The notes below the pieces were generated by a model, which worked only from the letters and a program-made list of their open reading frames with translations, was not told the DNA's origin and ran no database searches. From positions 1-11,943 of the forward strand of contig DAOWFY010000023.1 in the NCBI GenBank assembly GCA_030637775.1: a DNA stretch of 11,943 nucleotides, in the 5' to 3' direction. Source of the stretch: DAOVGU01 sp030637775 [NCBI: bacterium]. GTDB taxonomy: Bacteria > Ratteibacteria > UBA8468. Positions 6,190 to 11,943 of the stretch are shown piece by piece. Within the stretch, counting starts at the first letter, position 1. The number at the start of each line of letters is the position of its first letter. Made by a program: the position numbers and the translations under genes.

Positions 6190-7437
6190 TTATCCTTTTT
6201 TAAGTCTGCCTGTCCCATCACAGTAAGGACAATTCTCGAAATAAGAGGCGTTCAGGCTTTCGGTTGTTCTTTGCCGGGTCATCTCTACCAAACCCAACTT
6301 TGAAATCTGTAGGATGTTTATTCTTGCTTTACCCCTCTCCAATTCCTCCTCCAGAGATTTGTGGACATATCTCTGATCGGATGGAGATTCCATATCAATA
6401 AAATCAATGATGATGATCCCGCCCAGATTTCGCAGTTTAATCTGACGGGCGATCTCTTTCGCCGCCTCTAAATTTGTTTTCAGAATTGCTCTTTTTACAT
6501 TCTGCCCGCGCACCCCTTTTCCGCTATTAACATCGATGGAGACCAAAGCCTCCGTCTCCTCAATAATAATGGAGCCACCATTTTTTAACCAGACTCTCTC
6601 CTGAAAAAGCTTCTCTATTTCTCTTTCTATCCCTTCATTTTTAAAAAGGGGAATTTCTTTTTGATAGAGCCTCACCTTCCTTTTAAGAAGGGGAGCATGT
6701 ACCTTTAGAAATCTGAGAATACTCCTATATTGGAAAGGAGAATCGACAACAATTTCATCGATATCGGTAAAAACAAGATCTCTGATGGTGCGCAAATCTA
6801 AATTTAACTCCTGATGAAGAAGGAAAGGAGCGGATAGCGTTCTTGCTCTTGTTTCAATCCTTTGCCAATTCCTTAACAATTGCTTAATTTCAAGAGCAAA
6901 GGTCCTCTTTCTCTGACCCTCGGCTAAGGTGCGAACGATAATGCCCATCCTCTGGGGAACTAAATTCTCCAGGAGACTTTTTAATCGCTCTCGCTCCTTT
7001 TCCTCCTTAATTCTTTTGGAAATTCCTCTCCTTTTTTCCAGGGGAAGGAGCACGAGATATCTGCCGGGCAGAGAAAGGCGAGTGGTCAATTTAGGTCCCT
7101 TTGTTCCAATGGAGTCCTTGATAACCTGGACTAAAATTTCATCTCCTTTTTTGACCTTTTCGAGTGAACGAAGGGGAGTAATCTCCTCCCCTACCAAATC
7201 TCCCTGATAAGGAAGTTCTTCCGAAAAATCTTCGATGGGTAGGAATCCCTGTCTCTCTTCCCCAAAATTCAGAAAAGAGGCATTCAAGGCCGGAATTACT
7301 CTCTCTACTTTAGCCTTATAGATATTTCCTGCGATTGATTTCTTCGCACTTTTCTCCATAAAGAAGTTCTCTAAAATCCTATCTTGAGTGATTGCTACCC
7401 GGGTACTGTCTTTATTATAATTAATTAAAACTTTCAT
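6190..7437 (-). CDS. rng: Rne/Rng family endoribonuclease, short form
   Basis: This is a single-strand-specific endoribonuclease of the RNase E/G family, acting in rRNA maturation and mRNA decay. The S1 domain is at about 35-120, with GNIYKAKVERVIPAL and ERQGFLPIEDF. A 5'-sensor/RNase H-like region follows. The catalytic DNase I-like part contains IDVNSG (Asp302) and IDFIDM (Asp345). The zinc-link CPYC has Cys403 and Cys406. These positions match E. coli RNase E (303, 346, 404, 407) almost residue for residue. The protein then stops at residue 415, nine residues after the second cysteine. The small domain that helps build the tetramer, present in both RNase E and RNase G (about 489 residues), is therefore missing. 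The active site and the zinc-link that joins protomers are intact, so a dimer is plausible. The ATG overlaps the stop of the solute-binding protein gene (ATGA). Confidence 0.93.
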   Translation of the reverse strand: MKVLINYNKDSTRVAITQDRILENFFMEKSAKKSIAGNIYKAKVERVIPALNASFLNFGEERQGFLPIEDFSEELPYQGDLVGEEITPLRSLEKVKKGDEILVQVIKDSIGTKGPKLTTRLSLPGRYLVLLPLEKRRGISKRIKEEKERERLKSLLENLVPQRMGIIVRTLAEGQRKRTFALEIKQLLRNWQRIETRARTLSAPFLLHQELNLDLRTIRDLVFTDIDEIVVDSPFQYRSILRFLKVHAPLLKRKVRLYQKEIPLFKNEGIEREIEKLFQERVWLKNGGSIIIEETEALVSIDVNSGKGVRGQNVKRAILKTNLEAAKEIARQIKLRNLGGIIIIDFIDMESPSDQRYVHKSLEEELERGKARINILQISKLGLVEMTRQRTTESLNASYFENCPYCDGTGRLKKG

Positions 7438-9146
7438 CTTATATATATTTCCTCAATATTATGAAAGAGACCACCGTAACTGGTGGGATGAAGATTGCCA
7501 AGCTTATTCCTCACCGCATAAAGACTGGCAGAATTGACGGTATAGATTAAAGGCAGTTGTTTACTTACAATCTCCTGCCATTGGTCATAAAGTATTTTCC
7601 TTTTATTCCGATTAAGCTCTCGAACTGCCTCCTCAAAGATTTTATCAATCTTTTTCTCCCAGGCGGAAGCTGCGCTTTTTTGTCGGGGATGCCAGATATG
7701 GAGTTGTCCGGCAGAGGCCCAGACATTCCTTCCGCTATGGGGCTCTATTCCGCCGGTAAGCCCGATTAAGACCGCCTCCCAATCAAAGGAGGCATCCAAC
7801 TTTGTCACCAGGGTGTTGAAGTCTAAGGGGGTAAAGTGAACCTTCATTCCCAGTTTGGTAAGGTCATCTCTAATGATATTGGCGATATTAATCCGTTCTA
7901 AATTATCATTATTGGTGAGCAGAGAAAATTCCACCCGGTTTCCTTCCTGATCAAAAAGAGCCCCATTTTGAATCTTAAATCCTATTTTCTCTAAAAGTTC
8001 TTTTGCTTTCTTCAAATCGTAGCGATACTTTTTTACTGCGGGATTATAGAAGAAGCCACAACTTTCATTCATCGGACCATCCTGGGGATAGCCAAAACCG
8101 GCTAAAACATTGGCAACCATCGTCTCTTTATCAATGGTATAAGCAATTGCCTCTCGGAATTTACGGTTGGTAAACCACCTTAATTTTATGGGAGAAATGG
8201 GGGAGGCTGGGTTCTGATTAAAGACCAAAAAATTTGCTCCCAGGGCCGGACCTGCATTATGGATAGAGAAATTCCCTTTTCTCTCCTTTGGTTTCAAGAA
8301 GGAATAATCCTGACCCCTCAGAGAGAGGGCATCAATCTCTCCTGCCTGAAACTTCAGCAACTGGGAGTTCTGGTCAGGAACAATCAAAAAGATAATTTTG
8401 CTGATGTAAGGTAATCTTTCTTCATTTTTTCTCTTCCAGCAATAGGGATTCCTTTCTAAAATAATCTTCTGTCCCGCTAAATACCGCTTTAGCCTGAAGG
8501 GACCGGTTCCCATGATTTGAGAGGGAATAGTATTGATTCCCCAGGTAGAATTAAATCTCTTCTCCGCCACCGTCTTCTCTAAAATATGCTTGGGCAAAAT
8601 CTCCTGTCCCAATACCCTCAGGAAAGGAGCAAATGGAGAGGATAACCTGAAGCGCACCTTGTACGGAGAGACCTTTTCTACCAAAAAGGGTTTGCCTTTT
8701 ATGGTGAGAATATCGCGGGAACTGGTAGGGATTTCAGGATTATAGATAAGTTTATTGTAGGTAAAGACAACATCATCGGCGCTAAATTTTTCTCCATCAA
8801 ACCATTTTACATCGTCGCGTAAATTAAATGTCCAGGTAAGTCCGTCTGCGCTTTTCTCCCAGTCTTTAGCAAGAGCGGGCATCACCTCCGTTGTCACCCC
8901 ATCGGTCTCGGTAAGACCCTCAAAGAGGAAACCGGTTATGGCGGTGGTGCTTGTCTCCTTAGCAATGATCGGATTGAAGGACTTGGGATCTGAGGTCGTG
9001 CTTAAGATCAGCGTTCCTCCATACTTACCTTGCCTCCCGGCAGGCAGGCCTTTCGGTTTCTTCAGGTGCTCAAGGGACTTTTTGGAAGGACATCCTACGG
9101 AGAGAAAAAGAATAAGATAAAAAAATAAGAGACAACATTTTTTCAT
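7434..9146 (-). CDS. ABC transporter family 5 solute-binding lipoprotein (peptide/oligosaccharide type)
   Basis: This is an extracytoplasmic substrate-binding protein of the DppA/OppA type (570 residues). It delivers peptides, or in some members nickel or oligosaccharides, to an ABC permease. MKKCCLLFFYLILFLSVGC is a lipoprotein signal peptide with lipid-attachment Cys19; serine at -3 is slightly off consensus. Family motifs follow: YGGTLILSTTSDPKSFNPI, FEGLTETDG, AKDWEKSADGLTWTFNLRDD, WFDGEKFSADDVVFTYN and MGTGPFRLK. I choose ATG 9144-9146. The upstream ATG at 9174-9176 adds ten residues before the MKK n-region and sits in the conserved flank of repeat D. Neither has a clear Shine-Dalgarno. 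No permease or ATPase gene is nearby, so this looks like an orphan binding protein or one whose transporter lies elsewhere. An in-frame palindrome encodes residues around 33-40. Confidence 0.92.
   Translation of the reverse strand: MKKCCLLFFYLILFLSVGCPSKKSLEHLKKPKGLPAGRQGKYGGTLILSTTSDPKSFNPIIAKETSTTAITGFLFEGLTETDGVTTEVMPALAKDWEKSADGLTWTFNLRDDVKWFDGEKFSADDVVFTYNKLIYNPEIPTSSRDILTIKGKPFLVEKVSPYKVRFRLSSPFAPFLRVLGQEILPKHILEKTVAEKRFNSTWGINTIPSQIMGTGPFRLKRYLAGQKIILERNPYCWKRKNEERLPYISKIIFLIVPDQNSQLLKFQAGEIDALSLRGQDYSFLKPKERKGNFSIHNAGPALGANFLVFNQNPASPISPIKLRWFTNRKFREAIAYTIDKETMVANVLAGFGYPQDGPMNESCGFFYNPAVKKYRYDLKKAKELLEKIGFKIQNGALFDQEGNRVEFSLLTNNDNLERINIANIIRDDLTKLGMKVHFTPLDFNTLVTKLDASFDWEAVLIGLTGGIEPHSGRNVWASAGQLHIWHPRQKSAASAWEKKIDKIFEEAVRELNRNKRKILYDQWQEIVSKQLPLIYTVNSASLYAVRNKLGNLHPTSYGGLFHNIEEIYIR
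9029..9048. repeat. GC-rich palindrome inside the lipoprotein gene
   Basis: TGCCTCCCGGCAGGCA, extended by one wobble and one C-G pair, is a near-perfect palindrome with one symmetric C/C mismatch. It encodes GLPAGRQG, in the linker between the lipidated cysteine and the mature YGGTL domain. The peptide is unlike the Lys-rich linker around it, consistent with a small mobile palindrome inserted in frame where extra residues are tolerated. Confidence 0.6.
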
Positions 9147-9188
9147 TAAAGACAATGGTAGTTGCGCAGCAATCATAAGTAATTACAG

Positions 9189-9284
9189 GAGATGACTGAG
9201 GTTTGTGAGCGAGTTGGCGGTTATGCCGCAGGTATGAAATACCGAGGAATAAGAAAGCCCGAGCGAACAAACTTTAGTCATCTC
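9189..9284 (-). repeat. Intergenic palindromic repeat, copy D (subtype 2)
   Basis: The arms GAGATGACTGAGGTTTGT and ACAAACTTTAGTCATCTC pair over nearly their whole length. The apex is GGTAT-GAA-ATACC, as in copy B. The left flank shares ATAAGTAATT with copy C (from 9175), and the right flank shares CTTTCCGAGCCTC with copy A, reaching the secG stop (9295-9297). Relative to copy B, one arm changes G to A opposite an A-specified partner, which improves pairing at that site. Confidence 0.9.
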
Positions 9285-9294
9285 TTTCCGAGCC

Positions 9295-9588
9295 TCATTT
9301 TTCCTGGCTAATTGGTGCTTTCTCTTTTTTCAACTCCTCCTTAATGATGGAGGTGGAAGAAAATCTTGAGGAAAGCATCGCTAAGAGAAGAGAGGTAACG
9401 ATGAAGCCGGCTGCCAGGATTGTGGTTGCCCGATTCAAAACGGCCGAGGTCTGGGCACCAAAGACATTCTCTGCTCCACCTCCTCCAAAGATATTGGCCG
9501 TTGCCGCCCCTTTCCCGCTCTGCAAAAGCACCGCCGCAATCAGAAAGAGAGCAAAGCTCACATGAAGAATTATGAGAAAAGTATACAT
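9295..9588 (-). CDS. secG: Protein translocase subunit SecG
   Basis: SecG is the small inner-membrane partner of SecYE that helps SecA-driven export. The 97-residue product has two membrane segments (about 2-22 and 53-74). Between them is the family loop LLQSGKGAATANIFGGGGAENVFGAQTS, shown here by LLQSGKGA, FGGGGAENVFG and the small-residue run. A charged Lys/Glu-rich tail follows. Length and order of parts are typical. The ATG (9586-9588) lies 11 bases after the stop of the large secreted-protein gene in a very A/T-rich gap with no recognisable Shine-Dalgarno, so it is probably read from the same transcript. Its stop codon directly abuts the edge of repeat D. Confidence 0.95.
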   Translation of the reverse strand: MYTFLIILHVSFALFLIAAVLLQSGKGAATANIFGGGGAENVFGAQTSAVLNRATTILAAGFIVTSLLLAMLSSRFSSTSIIKEELKKEKAPISQEK

Positions 9589-9599
9589 TTTAATATTTA

Positions 9600-11831
9600 T
9601 TAAGCCGGATTCGGCTCTGTTTTCTTCTCCTTAAAATCATACCTGAACCTGTCAAACCAGGTTGTAACTTCTTCCTCATAAGGAAAATCTATCGTAACCT
9701 TCCATTGATTTCCATCCCATTCTCCTACTGGATCACTAACATTACTTTGAACACCATTAGTGGGTATCACACCACTATAATATTTGTCTGAAGTAAAACT
9801 GGAAAATGTTTCACTCCAGATCCCTTTGGGGGCATCTGCGGGAAGATATTGTACATTAAAACTCCTAGAAATATAGTGCAGAACTCTTCTTGAATGGGTG
9901 CCAGAATCCCACTCTAAAACTTCAAATGGAGGAATATGATTCTCCATTGCGTAAGGAGGATCAGAACTGAGGGTGAAATACTCCCAACCATCGTATATTT
10001 CTCCTGACAAATTCGAGGGAATAGCTCCCTGTATACTTGAATTAGCAGGTACAGTAACAGAAAAACCTTGTAAATGGTATGTGAGAGATGCCGGAGTTCC
10101 GAATGCTGTGCTTACTCCAAGATTATAAGTTCCTCCCACCTTCTTTACTCCTGCAGGAATCCTACGACGGGAGTGATTACTATAATCAGAACGTACCCAT
10201 AGATGATTAGCTTGAAACTCATTTATAATCGTAAAACTCCATCCTCCTCCTATCGCACAGCTTCCCCAACTGTGTGTAGCAAAAAAGTCTACCACGTCGG
10301 CATAAACTTGTAAATCATGCTCCTCATCACCATTCAGATGAGTAATGCCGTATGCGGTTCTACAGTAGGATGCTCCACCTGTCGTTCCTGCATCAATAGA
10401 ATCAGAAGGAGCTCCAAAAGCTGGCTTTATATATCCTTTCAGAGGAAAAGGATTCTCTTCGCTTCCTTCATGAAATTCATCAACAACAGTAATACCATCT
10501 AATTCTCCAGTCTCCCAATCTGCTGTTGTATCAACAATTAACCTTTTCCACTGATATGTCTTCCAAATAGCGACATCATTCGCAGAGGCTAAACCTGTAA
10601 CCCTAACCCCGTGTTTCATATCAAGAGCATCATCATCTGTTGAAACCCATTGAGGGTAATCAAGTTTTAAATCACAATAACAGGGTAAAATGTCTTCTTT
10701 AATCTCAACCTCTCCAATAAGGTCCCAGTCAACATCTTTCCATTCTTCCTCATCTGCCTTCTTGTCCTTCGCATAAATTTTATAGGTTCCTGCCTTAGTA
10801 AATTTAAGAAGCACATCATATCCTGTCCATTCAAGGATCTTCTCAACTACTAAATTCTCAATAACAATGGGAATTGAGGTAAGCTTGTAATTACCTGCCT
10901 GGTCAAATGCTTTGGCGTAGAGGGTATCCTCCTTATTGAGTTCAGTATTGGGTACAGTGGTGGTGTCGAAGGAAGTGGTATAGAAATGGTATACGTCATA
11001 ATTACTATTATCTCTATCTATTTCCACTATAGTACCATCTGATTTTTCAAGCCAGAGTTCTGCCCTCGTTAATCCCGAACCCTTATCTCCATCTGAGGCA
11101 TAAAAGTTAATATCAACTGTATTCTTGATATAGTATTTACTATCTTCGTACTTAATCTTGGGGGTAATTGCTTCTCCCTCCTCTATGATTCCTGACTTGT
11201 GGAAAGCGATTTCTTCTAACTGAGCTGTTTCGGCAACCATATTACCCATCTGTCTAAATGGCCAGAGGGTGCGCCAGGTATCATTTTCTACGATTCCTCC
11301 ATTATTCCCTGGTTGCCAAGGTTCTCCCAAAGCTACTTCATAGCAGTATTCCACTAATCCATCACAGCGGAAAGATTTAGGCCGTCCCGGAGGGGGCTCA
11401 GGATTTTTATAGCCCCGCACAAAACTGTAATGCGCGAAATCATCCACTTGGGCCTTGGCTGTATCAACAATCTTTTGCCGTCTTTTATATCCAATATTTG
11501 GCATTGTGAAAACGCCGGCATCCGCTCCTTTTCCTGCCAAGAACTCCTGGTAATTGGTAACGGTTGGGCCCTGCTTTGACCATTCCCACCACCAAATACT
11601 TCCTAAAGACTCAATGGTAAGATGAGTAGTATCATCCTCAGGGTCTTCTCCTTCCCAATGCGAATAGAGACCTGCATGCCCTACTAAAAAAGTAAGAGCA
11701 GGAGGGATACCATAACGATAGATACCATCTCCTTTTTCAAACCGGCCCTGGGCACTAACGGTTCGGTATATTAACAATAAAAGTATACAAATTAGAGAAC
11801 CAAACCCCAATATCCTTATACTCTTCCTCAT
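9600..11831 (-). CDS. Secreted multidomain protein with permuted NlpC/P60-like papain-fold domain
   Basis: This 743-residue exported protein starts with a basic n-region, a hydrophobic core and VSA before Gln28, a standard signal peptidase I site. The N-terminal domain (about 35-215) has GHAGLYSH (His52), LTIESLG (Glu74) and FRCDGLVEYCYE (Cys156). The order His-Glu-Cys is that of the circularly permuted NlpC/P60 enzymes (YiiX/YaeF type), opposite to classical NlpC/P60. Such enzymes cut amide or ester bonds in cell-wall peptides, lipids or related compounds; the substrate here is unknown. Residues about 235-325 (VDINFYASD..GSGLTRAELWLE..DTLYAKAFDQAGN) resemble a bacterial Ig-like domain. Residues about 330-743 are rich in aromatic and Asp/Gly/Ser residues and I do not recognise them; they may be beta-sandwich binding modules. 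The ATG overlaps the stop of the preceding gene (ATGA), so the two are probably co-translated and functionally linked. Confidence 0.75.
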   Translation of the reverse strand: MRKSIRILGFGSLICILLLLIYRTVSAQGRFEKGDGIYRYGIPPALTFLVGHAGLYSHWEGEDPEDDTTHLTIESLGSIWWWEWSKQGPTVTNYQEFLAGKGADAGVFTMPNIGYKRRQKIVDTAKAQVDDFAHYSFVRGYKNPEPPPGRPKSFRCDGLVEYCYEVALGEPWQPGNNGGIVENDTWRTLWPFRQMGNMVAETAQLEEIAFHKSGIIEEGEAITPKIKYEDSKYYIKNTVDINFYASDGDKGSGLTRAELWLEKSDGTIVEIDRDNSNYDVYHFYTTSFDTTTVPNTELNKEDTLYAKAFDQAGNYKLTSIPIVIENLVVEKILEWTGYDVLLKFTKAGTYKIYAKDKKADEEEWKDVDWDLIGEVEIKEDILPCYCDLKLDYPQWVSTDDDALDMKHGVRVTGLASANDVAIWKTYQWKRLIVDTTADWETGELDGITVVDEFHEGSEENPFPLKGYIKPAFGAPSDSIDAGTTGGASYCRTAYGITHLNGDEEHDLQVYADVVDFFATHSWGSCAIGGGWSFTIINEFQANHLWVRSDYSNHSRRRIPAGVKKVGGTYNLGVSTAFGTPASLTYHLQGFSVTVPANSSIQGAIPSNLSGEIYDGWEYFTLSSDPPYAMENHIPPFEVLEWDSGTHSRRVLHYISRSFNVQYLPADAPKGIWSETFSSFTSDKYYSGVIPTNGVQSNVSDPVGEWDGNQWKVTIDFPYEEEVTTWFDRFRYDFKEKKTEPNPA

Positions 11832-11943
11832 TCTTGATACTCTTGACCGGTGAGATCTTTATATGCTTTCTTGAGATCTTCTTTATCATAAGAGGCGGCT
11901 TCCCTTATGGCTGCGGCTAATGGTTCTGCTGCTCTTTGGTCAC
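11828..11943 (-). CDS. C-terminal fragment of an unidentified protein
   Basis: A reading frame enters from the right edge and ends at TGA (11828-11830), overlapping the ATG of the secreted protein gene by 4 bases. The 37 visible residues are helical and charged (AAEPLAAAIREAASYDKEDL, then KKAYKDLTGQEYQE). The (A)EPLxxAI, AAxxD pattern and the LTGQ near the end resemble the last helices of HEAT-repeat proteins, but that is weak evidence from a short piece. The stop/start overlap supports this being a real gene co-expressed with the next one. Confidence 0.6.
   Translation of the reverse strand, partial: DQRAAEPLAAAIREAASYDKEDLKKAYKDLTGQEYQE

Noticed and set aside
9185-9279. A short ORF inside the repeat (ATG in GAGATGACT after a GAGG-type ribosome site, about 32-34 codons in copies B and D)
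   Set aside because: Copy A has ACG in place of ATG and copy C stops early because subtype 1 is 2 bases longer, so neither start nor frame is conserved. The sequence is better explained by palindrome pairing.
1-11943. CRISPR array, phage genes, insertion sequence transposase or defence system
   Set aside because: The four repeats are kilobases apart without spacers, and no cas, integrase, transposase or phage protein is encoded in any frame.

Overview
All recognisable genes lie on the minus strand, so transcription runs from the right edge to the left edge. The mix is bacterial: SecG, a lipoprotein-type solute-binding protein, an RNase E/G enzyme, PheT and a PPi-type phosphofructokinase. GTG and TTG starts occur. 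Several genes overlap by 4 bases (ATGA), a sign of tight operons. Intergenic palindromic repeats, plus a GC-rich palindrome read in frame inside a lipoprotein gene, remind me of uncultured candidate-phylum genomes such as Omnitrophota-like anaerobes. That lineage guess rests on memory of style, not on a marker gene.

Right to left. The C-terminal 37 codons of an unidentified protein (11828-11943) overlap the start of a 743-residue secreted protein (9600-11831). That protein has a permuted NlpC/P60-type papain fold at its N terminus, an Ig-like middle and a large unrecognised C-terminal half. secG (9295-9588) follows after 11 bases. Repeat copy D separates secG from a tight unit of a family 5 solute-binding lipoprotein (7434-9146), an RNase E/G without its usual C-terminal small domain (6190-7437), and iolB (5406-6185). 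Repeat C separates iolB from a carbohydrate unit: a UxuB-like short-chain dehydrogenase (4422-5246), gnd (2915-4402) and a PPi-type phosphofructokinase (1608-2918). Repeat B precedes a HAD-family phosphatase (436-1479). Repeat A follows it, then about 200 bases rich in perfect inverted repeats, then the first 40 codons of pheT (1-121).

The metabolic theme is sugar acids and the pentose phosphate/glycolysis junction: IolB and the UxuB-like reductase act on uronate-type substrates, Gnd makes NADPH and ribulose 5-phosphate, and the phosphofructokinase probably works reversibly with pyrophosphate.

The most unusual content is non-coding. Four copies of a roughly 96-99 base imperfect palindrome all lie just after a stop codon and all point the same way. 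They form two subtypes whose apical hairpins differ in sequence but keep their pairing. Separately, the pheT start codon sits in the loop of a 6-bp hairpin that competes with two other perfect pairings to upstream sequence, at the end of a series of stem-loops. This could be a structured leader or an undescribed RNA.
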